Assembly (NCBI GenBank): GCA_047974625.1
Contig: JBKECK010000078.1
Coordinates: 1-64,000, forward strand
Length of the DNA: 64,000 nt
DNA from: CADEDH01 sp047974625
GTDB taxonomy: Bacteria; Actinomycetota; Acidimicrobiia; Acidimicrobiales; SZUA-35
Direction of reading: 5' to 3'
Below the pieces are notes generated by a model that was not told the DNA's origin, did no database searches, and was given only the letters and a program-made list of their open reading frames with translations. Below, piece by piece: positions 27,949 through 36,846 of this stretch. How positions within the stretch are numbered: the stretch's first letter is position 1; each line of letters starts with the position of its first letter. The position numbers and the translations under genes were made by a program.

Positions 27949-29222
27949 GGGGTGGCGACCTGCCCGTCGAGGTCGAGCAGGTGGCCGAGGCGTTCCTGCT
28001 TGGTGCGTAGGTAGGCGATGTTCTCGGCCGTCGGCTCGGTCTGGAGCGGCACCCGACCGGTGATCTCCAGGCCGAACCCGTCCAGGCCCCCGTACTTGGC
28101 CGGATTGTTGGTCATCAACCGCATGGTGGTGACCCCCAGGTCGACCAGGATCTGGGCGCCGATCCCGTACTCGCGGCTGTCCACCGGCAGGCCCTGCTCC
28201 AGGTTGGCCTCCACGGTGTCGCGGCCCTGGTCCTGCAGGTGGTAGGCCCGGATCTTGTGGCCCAGCCCGATACCGCGGCCCTCGTGGCCCCGGAGGTAGA
28301 CGACCACGCCCTCTCCTTCGGTGGCGATGTGCTGCAGGGCCAGGTCGAGCTGGGGGCCGCAGTCGCACCGCAGGGAACCGAAGATGTCACCGGTCAGGCA
28401 CTCGGAGTGGACCCGCACCAGGACGTCGGAGGCCCGGCTCACGTCACCCCGGACGAAGGCCACGTGCTGCTCCCCGTCGAGGAGGGACTCGTAGACCACG
28501 GCCCGGAAGTCGCCGTAGCGGGTGGGGATGGTGGCCTCGGCGAACCGGGTCACGAGTTTCTCGGTGCGGCGCCGGTACCGGACCATGTCGGCGATCGAGA
28601 TGAAGACGAGACCGTGCTCCTTGGCGAACACGGACAGGTGGGGAACGCGGGCCATGGTGCCGTCCGGGTTAACGATCTCGCACAGGACGCCGCCGGGCCG
28701 CAGACCGGCCAGGTTGACCAGGTCGAGTGCGGCCTCCGTGTGGCCGGCCCGTTTGAGGACCCCTCCGGGCCGGGCCCGGAGGGGAAATATGTGGCCGGGG
28801 CGGGCGAAATCGGCCGCCGTGGTGGCCGGATCGACCAGGGCCTTGATGGTCCGGGACCGGTCCTCGGCCGAGATCCCGGTGGTGGTCCCGTGCCGGTAGT
28901 CGACCGACACGGTGAAGGCGGTCCGCATGGCCTCGGTGTTCTGGCTCACCATCAGGGGCAGGTCGAGCTCATCGGCCCGTTCCCCGGTGATCGGGGTGCA
29001 GATAACCCCCGAGGTGTGGTTGACGAAGAAAGCGAGGCGGTCCGGGGTGGCGAACTCGGCCGCCATGATGAGGTCGCCCTCGTTTTCCCGGTCCTCGTCG
29101 TCGACCACGACGACGATCTCACCCCGGCCGATGGCGGCGATCGCGTCCTCGACGGGGTCGAGCACCGACTCCCGGTCCGATGAGGCGGCTCCGCCCGCCG
29201 TCGACGCGTCCGATGCGGTCAT
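27945..29222 (-). CDS. ribBA: bifunctional DHBP synthase / GTP cyclohydrolase II
   Basis: Makes both riboflavin precursors: the N-terminal half forms 3,4-dihydroxy-2-butanone 4-phosphate from ribulose 5-phosphate (DDEDRENEGDLIMAAEF, acidic metal site), and the C-terminal half opens GTP (zinc-binding CLTGDIFGSLRCDCGPQLD, GHEGRGIGLGHKIRAY). 425 aa, typical. The ATG overlaps the ribE stop (ATGA). Both catalytic halves look intact. Confidence 0.97.
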   Translation of the reverse strand: MTASDASTAGGAASSDRESVLDPVEDAIAAIGRGEIVVVVDDEDRENEGDLIMAAEFATPDRLAFFVNHTSGVICTPITGERADELDLPLMVSQNTEAMRTAFTVSVDYRHGTTTGISAEDRSRTIKALVDPATTAADFARPGHIFPLRARPGGVLKRAGHTEAALDLVNLAGLRPGGVLCEIVNPDGTMARVPHLSVFAKEHGLVFISIADMVRYRRRTEKLVTRFAEATIPTRYGDFRAVVYESLLDGEQHVAFVRGDVSRASDVLVRVHSECLTGDIFGSLRCDCGPQLDLALQHIATEGEGVVVYLRGHEGRGIGLGHKIRAYHLQDQGRDTVEANLEQGLPVDSREYGIGAQILVDLGVTTMRLMTNNPAKYGGLDGFGLEITGRVPLQTEPTAENIAYLRTKQERLGHLLDLDGQVATP

Positions 29223-29854
29223 GCTGTATCTCCCTTGTTGGCGACGGGGTACCCGGCAGCCGGGCCGCCACCGTCCCCGTCGAGGCCGAGCAGGCGCTCG
29301 GCGTATTTCGCCATGACGTCTACTTCGATGTTCACCCGGTCCCCGGGGCCCTTGTGGCCGAGGGTGGTCACCGCCGCCGTGTGGGGGATGACGGCCACGG
29401 TGAACCCGTCGGCGGCCGGGTCGACCACGGTGAGACTGACCCCGTCGACGGTCACGGAACCCTTCTCCACCAGGTAGCGGTCGAGGGAGGTGGGCACCTT
29501 GACCTTCAGGTCGGGGGCGGGTTCGACGATCTGACCGACCGCGTCGACGTGCCCCTGGACCAGGTGGCCGCCGAGCCGGTCGGCCAGGCGCACCGGTCGC
29601 TCCAGGTTGACCGGGTCGCCCGGGCCCAGGTCGCCGAGTTGGGTGCGGGCGAAGGTCTCGTCCGTCACCTCGGCGTCGAACCAGCCGGCGGCCGGGTCCC
29701 AGGCCACCACGGTCAGGCAACAGCCGTTGACGGCGATCGACGCCCCCAGCTCCACGTCGTCGAGCACGGTGGTGCAGGCGATCCTGATTCGGGGACCGGC
29801 CAGCTCCGCCACCGAACCCAGCTCTTCCACGATGCCCGTGAACATGGTCTTCAT
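29219..29854 (-). CDS. ribE: riboflavin synthase alpha chain
   Basis: Dismutates two 6,7-dimethyl-8-ribityllumazines to riboflavin. Starts MKTMFTGIVEELG; the two barrel repeats carry VNGCCLTVV (first) and VDGVSLTVV (second), with GGHLVQGHVDAVG between them. 211 aa. ATG overlaps the ribD stop (ATGA). Its substrate needs lumazine synthase (RibH), which is not in this operon. Confidence 0.96.
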   Translation of the reverse strand: MKTMFTGIVEELGSVAELAGPRIRIACTTVLDDVELGASIAVNGCCLTVVAWDPAAGWFDAEVTDETFARTQLGDLGPGDPVNLERPVRLADRLGGHLVQGHVDAVGQIVEPAPDLKVKVPTSLDRYLVEKGSVTVDGVSLTVVDPAADGFTVAVIPHTAAVTTLGHKGPGDRVNIEVDVMAKYAERLLGLDGDGGGPAAGYPVANKGDTA

Positions 29855-30924
29855 CTTGCCTTACGGTGCGGGGATCGGTCTATCCCGTCGGGCCGGGCCC
29901 GGGGCGCCGCCGGGTCACCGACGGCCCGTTCGGGGGCCGGGCCCGGGACCAGCTCGATGCGGAGATCGTCACCGACGGGGGCCACCGACACGGTTCGGAG
30001 CCGGGTGACCCCGTCGATGCTGGCCGCCCCCGGGCCGGTGAACAGGCCTCGGCCGTCGTCGCCCCCCATCAGGGCGGGGGCCAGGTACAGGACGTAGCGG
30101 TCGACCAGGCCGGCCCGGTGGAACCCGGCGGCCACGTGGGCACCACCCTCCACCATCACCTGGACCACGTCCCGGGCGGCCAGGGTGTCGAGCAGGCCGC
30201 CCAGCTTCCCGTGATGCTCCAGGCAGGGCCGGACGGCGGCGTCGGCGGGTGCGGAGCCGAGCACGACCCGGAGGGGTTCCCGGGGTGGCCGGCCGTCGGA
30301 GGCGATGACCCCCCGGACGTTGAGGCGGGGGTTGTCGGCCCGGACGGTGCCGGCCCCGACCACGATGGCGTCGGACTCGGCTCGGACCAGGTGGGCGTCG
30401 GCCCGGGCCGGGGTGCCGGTGATCCACTGGCTGGTGCCGTCCGCGGCCGCGGTGGCCCCGTCGAGGGTGGCGGCCAGCTTGAGCACCACATAGGGCCGGC
30501 CGGTGCGCCGCTGGTGCAGGTAGGGGGTGAGCTGGGCCTCGACTGCGGCCGCCCCCTCCCCCACGGTGACCTCGATCCCCGCGGCGCGGAGCCGGTCCAC
30601 CCCCCGGCCGGCCACCCGGGGGTCCGGGTCAACCACGGCCACGATCACCCGTTCAACCCGGGCCGCCACGAGGGCCTCGACGCACGGCGGGGTGCGCCCC
30701 TGGTGGGAGCAGGGTTCGAGGGTGACGGCGACGGTGGCCCCGGTCGGGTCGGCGCCGGCCCGGCTCAGGCGTCGCAGGGCCGCCACCTCGGCGTGGGCCT
30801 GCCCCGGCCGCCCGGTGGAGCCCGTCACCGTGACCCCGTCCGCGGTGCGGATGGCCGCCCCTACCCACGGGTTGGGCGGGGCCACGAGCCGCGCGTCGTC
30901 GGCCACCGTCACCGCCGCGGCCAT
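29851..30924 (-). CDS. ribD: bifunctional riboflavin deaminase/reductase
   Basis: N-terminal zinc deaminase (HAEV, VTLEPCSHQGRTPPC with the zinc cysteines) and C-terminal NADPH-dependent reductase (VVLKLAATLDG, AIVVGAGTVRADNP, VMVEGGAHVAAGF). 357 aa, usual. The first 10-12 residues before the deaminase core are short compared with other RibD proteins, but the catalytic parts are complete. It follows moaB by 29 bases and overlaps ribE. Confidence 0.95.
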   Translation of the reverse strand: MAAAVTVADDARLVAPPNPWVGAAIRTADGVTVTGSTGRPGQAHAEVAALRRLSRAGADPTGATVAVTLEPCSHQGRTPPCVEALVAARVERVIVAVVDPDPRVAGRGVDRLRAAGIEVTVGEGAAAVEAQLTPYLHQRRTGRPYVVLKLAATLDGATAAADGTSQWITGTPARADAHLVRAESDAIVVGAGTVRADNPRLNVRGVIASDGRPPREPLRVVLGSAPADAAVRPCLEHHGKLGGLLDTLAARDVVQVMVEGGAHVAAGFHRAGLVDRYVLYLAPALMGGDDGRGLFTGPGAASIDGVTRLRTVSVAPVGDDLRIELVPGPAPERAVGDPAAPRARPDGIDRSPHRKAR

Positions 30925-30953
30925 CAGCTCGGCGTCGCCGGGGCGGGGCCCGG

Positions 30954-31514
30954 TCAGTGGGGCCGCCCTCCGGAGAGCAGGTCGATCGCGTGGGGGGCGA
31001 CGTCGAGCACGGCGTCAAGGGTTTCCAACGCCCCGGACGTGGAGCCGGGCGTGTTGAGGATCAGGGCTCGGCCCCGGGTGCCGGCAACGGCCCGGCTCAA
31101 CCGGCCCAGGCCGTCCGGGTTGACCGTCCGCATGGCCTCGGCCAGGCCCGGGGCCTGGCGTTCGAGGGCGGCGGCGGTTCCCTCCGGGGTCAGGTCCCGG
31201 GGCCCGAACCCGGTGCCACCGGTGGTCACCACGAGCCCGGAGAACCCGTCCGACAGCTCGATGAGGACGTCCCGGACGGTGTCGACCCCGTCGGCCACGA
31301 CCCGCTGGTCGACGACCTCCCACCCGGCCGCGGCCAGGTGTTCCACCAGGGCCCGACCGGACCGGTCGTCCCGGGTTCCGGCCACGACCCCGTCCGACAC
31401 GGTGACCACCTTGGCCCGGTGGGTGACGGCGGGCCCGCCTTCGGGCTCGGGGCCGAGCCCCCCGGCGGGGGCATGGTGGTGGCCGTGGTCAGGGTCGGCG
31501 GGGGGCTGGGTCAT
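30954..31514 (-). CDS. moaB: MoaB/Mog family molybdopterin protein
   Basis: Probable molybdopterin adenylyltransferase-type protein of molybdenum cofactor synthesis. Core motif VVTTGGTGFGPRDLTPEGT near residue 90 and NTPGSTSGALETLDAVLD near the end. 186 aa with a histidine-rich first 30 residues (DHGHHHAP) that might bind metal. ATG 31514 is chosen because CACACT lies seven bases upstream; a GTG at 31550 is a weaker alternative. First gene of the ribD-ribE-ribBA transcript. No other Moco genes are nearby, so its link to riboflavin is only by cotranscription. Confidence 0.85.
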   Translation of the reverse strand: MTQPPADPDHGHHHAPAGGLGPEPEGGPAVTHRAKVVTVSDGVVAGTRDDRSGRALVEHLAAAGWEVVDQRVVADGVDTVRDVLIELSDGFSGLVVTTGGTGFGPRDLTPEGTAAALERQAPGLAEAMRTVNPDGLGRLSRAVAGTRGRALILNTPGSTSGALETLDAVLDVAPHAIDLLSGGRPH

Positions 31515-31521
31515 GGTGTTC

Positions 31522-31527
31522 AGTGTG
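31522..31527 (-). promoter_or_regulatory. -10 element of moaB-rib operon (leaderless)
   Basis: CACACT on the minus strand, seven bases before the moaB ATG. No FMN riboswitch can sit between it and the gene. Confidence 0.4.
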
Positions 31528-31554
31528 CCCGGTCGGGGTGGCCCCGACACCGGC

Positions 31555-31560
31555 TACCGT
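31555..31560 (+). promoter_or_regulatory. candidate serC -10 element
   Basis: TACCGT about 42 bases before the serC ATG. Between them the 11-base unit AACGAGGCGAT occurs twice in tandem (31580-31601), supplying a GAGG close to the start codon. Confidence 0.35.
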
Positions 31561-31602
31561 CAGAGCCTCACGGTCCCCGAACGAGGCGATAACGAGGCGA
31601 TC

Positions 31603-32691
31603 ATGTCCCGAGCCCACAACTTCTCCGCCGGCCCGTCGGCCCTCCCGGTGTCGGTCCTCACCGAACTCGCCGAGGAGTTGCCGGAACTGGGTGGCAGTGG
31701 CATGTCCGTGCTGGAGATGAGCCACCGCAGCGGCCCCTACGAGGCCGTGCACAACGACACCCTCGACCGTCTGCGTCGCCTGTCGGCGGCCCCCGATGAG
31801 GTGGACATCCTGCTCGTCCAGGGCGGGGCGACCCTCCAGTTCGCCATGGTGCCCTACAACCTGTTGCCCGCCGACGGCACCGCCGCCTACGCCATGACCG
31901 GCTCGTGGGCGGCCAAGGCCGAGGCGGACGCGGCCCGGATCGGCCGGGTCCACGAGGCCTGGGTCCGTCCGGACGGTGATCCGCTCCGGATGCCACACCG
32001 GGGCGAGCTCGACGTCCCGGCCGGCGCCGCCTATCTCCACGCCACCTCCAACGAGACCATCGAGGGCATCCGCTACCCGGACCTGTCGGTGCTGGCCGAC
32101 GCCGGCACCACGGTGGTGACCGACATGTCGTCGGACATCTTCACCCGACCGATCGACTGGGACGTCGTGGACGTGGTCTACGCCGGGTCCCAGAAGAACC
32201 TGGGACCGGCCGGGGTCACGGTGGTGTGGGTCAAGCGGGAGCTGCTCGACCGGGTCCCGGATTCGGTGCCCACCTACCTGAGGTACCGGACCCACGCCGA
32301 GGGCAACAGTCTGGCCAACACCCCACCGGTGTTCGCCATCTGGGCCATGGGCAAGACCCTGGCCTGGATCGAGGCCAGCGGCGGGGTGGCGGCCATGGAA
32401 TCGCGGGCGGCGAAACGTTCGGGCCGGGTCTACGAGGTGATCGACCGCAGCGGCGGCTTCTACGCCAGCCCGGTCCTGCCCGAGCACCGGTCGCTGACCA
32501 ACCTGGTGTTCCGCCTGCCCGACGACGAGACCCAGGCCGCCTTCCTGGCCGGCGCCGAGGCCGAGGGCATGTCAAACCTGAAGGGGCACCGCTCGGTGGG
32601 CGGCGTCCGGGCCAGCATCTACAACGCCCTCGACGACGGCAGCGTCGAAGCCCTGGTGTCCTATATGGAACGCTTCGCCGGGGACCGCTGA
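31603..32691 (+). CDS. serC: phosphoserine aminotransferase
   Basis: PLP enzyme that makes 3-phosphoserine from 3-phosphohydroxypyruvate and glutamate. Begins HNFSAGPSALPVSVL; EMSHRSGPYEAVH, LLVQGGATLQFAM and the PLP lysine in YAGSQKNLGPAGVT are clear. 362 aa and close to the E. coli type. ATG 31603. The following DUF1015 gene starts eight bases later, so they form an operon. serA and serB are not in the window. Confidence 0.96.
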   Translation: MSRAHNFSAGPSALPVSVLTELAEELPELGGSGMSVLEMSHRSGPYEAVHNDTLDRLRRLSAAPDEVDILLVQGGATLQFAMVPYNLLPADGTAAYAMTGSWAAKAEADAARIGRVHEAWVRPDGDPLRMPHRGELDVPAGAAYLHATSNETIEGIRYPDLSVLADAGTTVVTDMSSDIFTRPIDWDVVDVVYAGSQKNLGPAGVTVVWVKRELLDRVPDSVPTYLRYRTHAEGNSLANTPPVFAIWAMGKTLAWIEASGGVAAMESRAAKRSGRVYEVIDRSGGFYASPVLPEHRSLTNLVFRLPDDETQAAFLAGAEAEGMSNLKGHRSVGGVRASIYNALDDGSVEALVSYMERFAGDR

Positions 32692-32698
32692 CCGACCG

Positions 32699-33955
32699 GT
32701 GGCGTCACTGGCTCCGTTGTCGGTGGCCGTGGTGGAGCCGGCCTGGGCCGCCCGGGTCGTGTCGCCCCCCTACGACGCCCTCACCTCGGACCAGCGCCGC
32801 GCCCATCTGGAGGCCAACCCGGACAGCTTCCTGGCCGTGACCCGGTCGGCCACCGATCTGGCCCCCGCCGACCGGGCGGCCGGGGTGGACCCTCTGCCCG
32901 GTTCGGTGGCCGCCCTCCGCCGGCTCGTCCGCCTGGGGGCCTACGGGCCGGCGTCGTCCCGGCTGCTGGTCTACCGGCTGACCGAGGGCGACACCCACCA
33001 GACGGGCGTGGTCGGTGGTCTGGCCGTCGCCGACTACCGGGACGGGCTGATCCGCACCCATGAAGAGGTGGACCCGGCCCGGGTCGGCGTCCTCGCCCGC
33101 GACCTGGCCGTCCAGGGGATCCAGTCGAGCCCGATCACGGTGGCCCGCCGGGCCGACGCGTCGCTGGACGCCGCGGTGGCCGGGGCGACGGTCGGGCCGC
33201 CCCTGCTCCGGTTGTCCAGCGGTGACGGTCTTACCCAGGAGGTTTGGGAGCTACCCGATCCCGGGGGTCGAGTGGTGCGGGCCACGGCCCAGCATCCCCT
33301 GTACATCATCGACGGCCATCACCGGGCCGCGGCGGCGAGCCGGTGGGCAGCGGCCCCTGACGCCCCGGCGGCGGCCCGCTGGATGCTGGGGGTGGTGTTC
33401 GACGCCGCCGAGATGGCCAGTACCGCCTTCCACCGCCGGCTGCCCCGGGACGATCCCGACCGGGTCCGGGCCGAGGTGGCGGCCCGGTTCCCCGTCCGCG
33501 AGGTCGACCCCGGCTGGGCCGCGCCGACCGATGCCGACGACGCCACCCGGAACGGTCACGGACCCGACCGACCGGTCCTCCCCGGTCAGGGGCCCGACGA
33601 GCTGGTCCTGGTGGCCCGGGGTCGGACGTACCTGGTCACGGTGCCGCCGGTGACCGTGGCCGGCGACCCAGCCGGGTTCGATGCCCTCGACACGGTCCGG
33701 CTGCAACGGGCCGTGCTCGGCCCCGTCCTGGGCGTCGCCGAACCGGACGTCGGGGGCCGGATCGAGTACCGGCCGGCCCTGGACCGCCCGGGGGACGGCC
33801 CGGTCCCGTCCGAGGACGACCGGGCCTGGTGGCTGATGCGGCCCACCCCCACCGCGGTCCTCCTCGACGCGGCGGACGCCGGGGTGCTCATGCCCCCGAA
33901 GTCCACCTACTTCGCCCCCAAGACCCGGTCCGGGCTCCTCCTCCGCCGCCTCTGA
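32699..33955 (+). CDS. DUF1015 family protein
   Basis: Cytoplasmic protein of unknown function often found beside serine-synthesis genes. Family landmarks: VVSPPYDALTSDQR near the N-terminus, YIIDGHHRAAAASRWA in the middle and MPPKSTYFAPKTRSGLLLRR at the C-terminus. 418 aa from GTG 32699, typical. Coupled to serC by position. The last five codons and stop are duplicated in tandem just downstream (33958-33980). Confidence 0.9.
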   Translation: MASLAPLSVAVVEPAWAARVVSPPYDALTSDQRRAHLEANPDSFLAVTRSATDLAPADRAAGVDPLPGSVAALRRLVRLGAYGPASSRLLVYRLTEGDTHQTGVVGGLAVADYRDGLIRTHEEVDPARVGVLARDLAVQGIQSSPITVARRADASLDAAVAGATVGPPLLRLSSGDGLTQEVWELPDPGGRVVRATAQHPLYIIDGHHRAAAASRWAAAPDAPAAARWMLGVVFDAAEMASTAFHRRLPRDDPDRVRAEVAARFPVREVDPGWAAPTDADDATRNGHGPDRPVLPGQGPDELVLVARGRTYLVTVPPVTVAGDPAGFDALDTVRLQRAVLGPVLGVAEPDVGGRIEYRPALDRPGDGPVPSEDDRAWWLMRPTPTAVLLDAADAGVLMPPKSTYFAPKTRSGLLLRRL

Positions 33956-33980
33956 CGCTCCTCCTCCGCCGCCTCTGACG
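33935..33980 (+). repeat. exact 23-bp tandem duplication over a gene end
   Basis: Two identical adjacent 23-base copies (33935-33957 and 33958-33980). The first contains the last codons and stop of the DUF1015 gene; the second is a spare copy beyond the stop. A similar arrangement occurs at the end of aroB. Confidence 0.95.
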
Positions 33981-34048
33981 GAGCCGCCGGCCCGGAGTGA
34001 TGGGCCCCGTCCCCGGCCCTGGCCGAAGAGCTGACGACACGACCCCCA

Positions 34049-34075
34049 GCGATGAGGTCTCGGCCGAAGAACCAG
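34049..34075 (-). repeat. dispersed copy of the rpoZ-side 50-bp repeat core
   Basis: Twenty-seven bases matching the core of the 43410-43610 array in opposite orientation with two mismatches (core GATGAGG...CTCGGCCGAAGA). It lies between the convergent DUF1015 and rsmB genes. A shorter match, GGCCGAAGAGC, occurs at 34021-34031. Confidence 0.8.
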
Positions 34076-34077
34076 CC

Positions 34078-35328
34078 TCAGTCCGGCCGGCGGAGGCGGA
34101 ACAGCATCATGCCGTCGCCCCCGTCGGGCAGCAGGGTGGCCACCGGGCCCCGGCTGAGCCACGGGAGACCGGGGGGATCGATCACCGACGAGTTGGACCG
34201 GGCGGCCACGGCGTCGAGGACGCCCCGGCTCTCGACGCCGGTGAGGGTGCACACGCTATAGGTGAGCTCGCCGCCGGGCCGGAGAAGCTCGAGCCCGGCG
34301 AGGACCAACTCGATCTGGAGCTGGGCTAGGCGTTCGGGGGCGGCGTCGTCGATCCGCCAGCGGGCGTCGGCCCGGCGCCGCAGGCTGCCCAGGCCGGAAC
34401 AGGGGGCGTCGACCAGGACCCGGTCGGCGACGCCGGGGCGGATCGGGAGGTGCCGGCCGTCGGCGATCAGGAGGTCGACGTCGGCCCCGAGGCGGGCCAC
34501 CGTCCGGGCCGCGGTCCGCAGCCGGGCCGGCCGGACGTCGCCCGCCACCACCCGGGCCCCGCTGAGGGCCAGACCGGTGGCCTTCCCCCCGGGGGCGGCG
34601 CAGGTGTCGATGACGAGGTCGTCGGGTCCGGCCCCGACGGCGGCCACCACCAGGTGGGAGGCCCGGTCCTGGGTGTAGCCGTCGTCCCGGCGGGCGGTCT
34701 CGACCGGCCGGTTCATGACCCGGAGGGCGGTGTCGGCCTCGGCTCCGCCCAGTTCCTCGGTGAGGCGCCGGACGATCCAGTTCGGATAGCTGAGCTCGGT
34801 GGCCCGGTCCGGGAACTCCACGGGCGCGGCCGCCACCTTGCGGAGGACGGCATTGACCACGGACCGGCCCCGGCCCGTCACCGCACCAACGGTGGCGGCC
34901 ACCGCGGCGTGGGGAGGGGTGTCGAGGTAGACGAGCTGGTAGGTGCCTACCCGGAGGGCGGCCCGGATCGGCGGTTCGACCTCACCGAGGAGGAACCGGT
35001 CGACGAGATGGTCGCAGGCCCGCCGCATCCGGGTGGTGCCGTAGACGAGCTCGGTGACGAAGCGGCGGTCCGCCGCGCCCAGGTCGCTGCCGTCGAGGGC
35101 GGCCGGTACCGCGGCGTTGACGAAGGCCCCGTCGCGCTCGACCCTTACGAGGAGGTCGATAGCCAGCTTGCGGCTGGCCGCGCCCACCACGGGCCCCCGA
35201 CCCGACGGCCGCTTCTTCTTCCCCGGCTTCTTCCGGGCGCGTCCGGCCCCGTTCCGGCCCGGTTTGGGTCGGCCGCCGCCGTGGTCGGGCCGGTCAGACA
35301 AGGTGGTCCGCTGGGCCGGGTCGGACAC
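34078..35328 (-). CDS. rsmB: 16S rRNA m5C967 methyltransferase
   Basis: SAM-dependent methyltransferase of the Sun/RsmB family. NusB-like N-terminal domain (residues 50-180), then the SAM site DTCAAPGGKATGLAL, VDAPCSGLGSLRRR (catalytic PC) and YSVCTLTGVES (second Cys). 416 aa from GTG 35328. About 45 N-terminal residues are basic low complexity (RARKKPGKKKRPSGRG). The gene overlaps fmt by 35 bases with this start; a TTG at 35301 would reduce this to 8. Downstream member of def-fmt-rsmB. Confidence 0.92.
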   Translation of the reverse strand: MSDPAQRTTLSDRPDHGGGRPKPGRNGAGRARKKPGKKKRPSGRGPVVGAASRKLAIDLLVRVERDGAFVNAAVPAALDGSDLGAADRRFVTELVYGTTRMRRACDHLVDRFLLGEVEPPIRAALRVGTYQLVYLDTPPHAAVAATVGAVTGRGRSVVNAVLRKVAAAPVEFPDRATELSYPNWIVRRLTEELGGAEADTALRVMNRPVETARRDDGYTQDRASHLVVAAVGAGPDDLVIDTCAAPGGKATGLALSGARVVAGDVRPARLRTAARTVARLGADVDLLIADGRHLPIRPGVADRVLVDAPCSGLGSLRRRADARWRIDDAAPERLAQLQIELVLAGLELLRPGGELTYSVCTLTGVESRGVLDAVAARSNSSVIDPPGLPWLSRGPVATLLPDGGDGMMLFRLRRPD

Positions 35329-36184
35329 CGTTGAGCCAGGCCGCGGCCGGCATCGCCTTCTTACCTTCCGGTTGCACCGTGACGAGCTCCAGGGTGCCGG
35401 TTCCGGCGGCCACCCCGTCGGGGCCGATCGTTCCCACCGGACCCGCGGCCGGGGCCTCGACCGGCCGGGCCTCCACCACCCGCAGCCGCTTCCCTTGGTA
35501 GGTCGTCCAGGCTCGCCCGATCCTCACCACCCGGGCCAGCTCCGCTGCCGGTCGGGCCCAGTCGAGGCGAAGCTCGGCCGGATCGATCTTGGCCGCGTAC
35601 GTTACCTCCCCCGTTTGGGGGTCGGGATGGTCCAGGCCCTCCCGGAGGGTGGTCACGGCCAGGTCGGCGCCGATCAGGGCGAGCCGGGCCGTCAGATCAT
35701 CGGCGGTCTCGTCGGGGTCGATGGTCACGGTGCGGCGTTGGTACACGGCGCCGGTGTCGAGCTCGGGGGCCACGTCCATGAGGCACACCCCGGTCTCGGC
35801 GTCGCCGGCCAGGATCGCCCGCTCGACCGGAGCGGCGCCCCGCCACCGAGGCAGCAGCGAGAAGTGGATGTTGACCATGCGGAGCTGTTCGAGGATTGGG
35901 GTGGGGATGATCCGACCGTAGGCCACCACCACCCCGAGTTCCGCGCCGACGGTGGCCGCCTCGGCCAGGTCGTCGGTCACCGGTAGGCCCCGGTCGGTGG
36001 CGGCGGCCTTGACCGGGCTCGGGGTTGTCTTCGAGCCCCGTCCCCGGCGCCGGTCGGGCCGGCTGACCACCAGGGCGATGTCGAACCCGGCGTCGTACAG
36101 GGCGGCCAGGGGCGGCACCGCCGCGTCCGGGGTGCCCAGGTACACCAGCCGCTGGGGGCGGAACCGGTTGTCGGTTTCGGTCAC
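35294..36184 (-). CDS. fmt: methionyl-tRNA formyltransferase
   Basis: Formylates initiator Met-tRNA using 10-formyltetrahydrofolate. RLVYLGTPDAAVPPL at the N-terminus, NIHFSLLPRWRGAAPVERAI (Asn-His catalytic pair) near residue 108, and GDAETGVCLMDVAPELDTG. C-terminal OB-like domain from residue 205. 296 aa, slightly short but complete. GTG start, 61 bases after def. Partner of def: formyl groups added here are removed by the deformylase. Confidence 0.96.
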   Translation of the reverse strand: MTETDNRFRPQRLVYLGTPDAAVPPLAALYDAGFDIALVVSRPDRRRGRGSKTTPSPVKAAATDRGLPVTDDLAEAATVGAELGVVVAYGRIIPTPILEQLRMVNIHFSLLPRWRGAAPVERAILAGDAETGVCLMDVAPELDTGAVYQRRTVTIDPDETADDLTARLALIGADLAVTTLREGLDHPDPQTGEVTYAAKIDPAELRLDWARPAAELARVVRIGRAWTTYQGKRLRVVEARPVEAPAAGPVGTIGPDGVAAGTGTLELVTVQPEGKKAMPAAAWLNGVRPGPADHLV

Positions 36185-36245
36185 CGGTGCCGCGGCCCAG
36201 GTCCGGTGCGGATCGGTGGGGGCGGGTCGGGTTGGGGCCGGTCGG

Positions 36246-36821
36246 TCATGGCAGGCGGAGCCCGCCCTTGGCCCGGGCCTTCAGGCCCCGCCCGGTCACC
36301 GGGTCGGCCCCGCCCGGGTCGCCGTCGACGGGGTCGAGGAACAGCTCCCGCACCGTCCGTTTGGCCGCCTTGCGGTCGGCGGCGTCGAGCCGGTCGATCA
36401 GCATGATCCCGTCGAGATGGTCGAGCTCGTGCTGGAACAGGCGGGCCAGAAGTTCGTCGGCCTCGATGGAGACCTCATTGCCGTCGAGGTCGTAGCCGGT
36501 GATGTGGACCTCCTTGGGCCGGACGATCTCCCACGACAGGCCGGGCACGGAGAGGCAACCCTCGTCGTACACCCATTCACCCCGGGACTCGCTGATCACC
36601 GGGTTGACCAGGACGCGGGGCCCGTCGCCGACGTCGTACACGAACAGGCGGCGCTGCACCCCGACCTGGGGGGCGGCGAGCCCGAGCCCCGGCTCGGCGT
36701 ACATCGTGGTCAGCATGTCCTCGCTCAGCCGCACCAGCTTGCCGTCGATGTCGGTGACCTCGTCGGCCACCCGACGCAGCACCGGATCACCGTAGACACG
36801 CACCTGGTAAGGACTGGACAT
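36246..36821 (-). CDS. def: peptide deformylase
   Basis: Metalloenzyme that removes the N-formyl group from new proteins. All three motifs present: GLGLAAPQVG (residues 46-55), EGCLSVPG (metal Cys) and QHELDHLDG (HExxH). 191 aa. ATG 36821, with TACCCT seven bases upstream, so probably leaderless. A basic 20-residue tail follows the catalytic core. First gene of def-fmt-rsmB; divergent from a methyltransferase gene with overlapping promoters. Confidence 0.97.
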   Translation of the reverse strand: MSSPYQVRVYGDPVLRRVADEVTDIDGKLVRLSEDMLTTMYAEPGLGLAAPQVGVQRRLFVYDVGDGPRVLVNPVISESRGEWVYDEGCLSVPGLSWEIVRPKEVHITGYDLDGNEVSIEADELLARLFQHELDHLDGIMLIDRLDAADRKAAKRTVRELFLDPVDGDPGGADPVTGRGLKARAKGGLRLP

Positions 36822-36828
36822 GGTCTCA

Positions 36829-36838
36829 AGGGTACCGT
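36829..36838. promoter_or_regulatory. overlapping divergent -10 elements
   Basis: On the minus strand TACCCT (36834-36829) precedes the def ATG by seven bases. On the plus strand TACCGT (36833-36838) precedes the GTG at 36847 by eight bases. The two hexamers share the central TA of GGTACC, a self-complementary core, so one site can serve both directions. No -35 is evident on either side. Confidence 0.55.
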
Positions 36839-36846
36839 TGGCCGGC

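Noticed and set aside
31515..31560. FMN riboswitch before the rib operon
   Set aside because: The likely promoter is seven bases from moaB, leaving no room for an aptamer, and none is recognisable inside the operon gaps.
29866..31602. Long plus-strand frame leading into serC
   Set aside because: It is the opposite strand of ribD and moaB, Gly/Pro-rich with no domain; serC starts normally at 31603.
34021..34075. Possible attachment site or integron-like element at the dispersed repeat
   Set aside because: No integrase, no tRNA and no second flanking copy defining an insertion.
33251..34252. Minus-strand frame across the DUF1015 gene and the repeat at 34049
   Set aside because: Shadow frame rich in Gly/Pro/Arg; the DUF1015 motifs on the plus strand are convincing.
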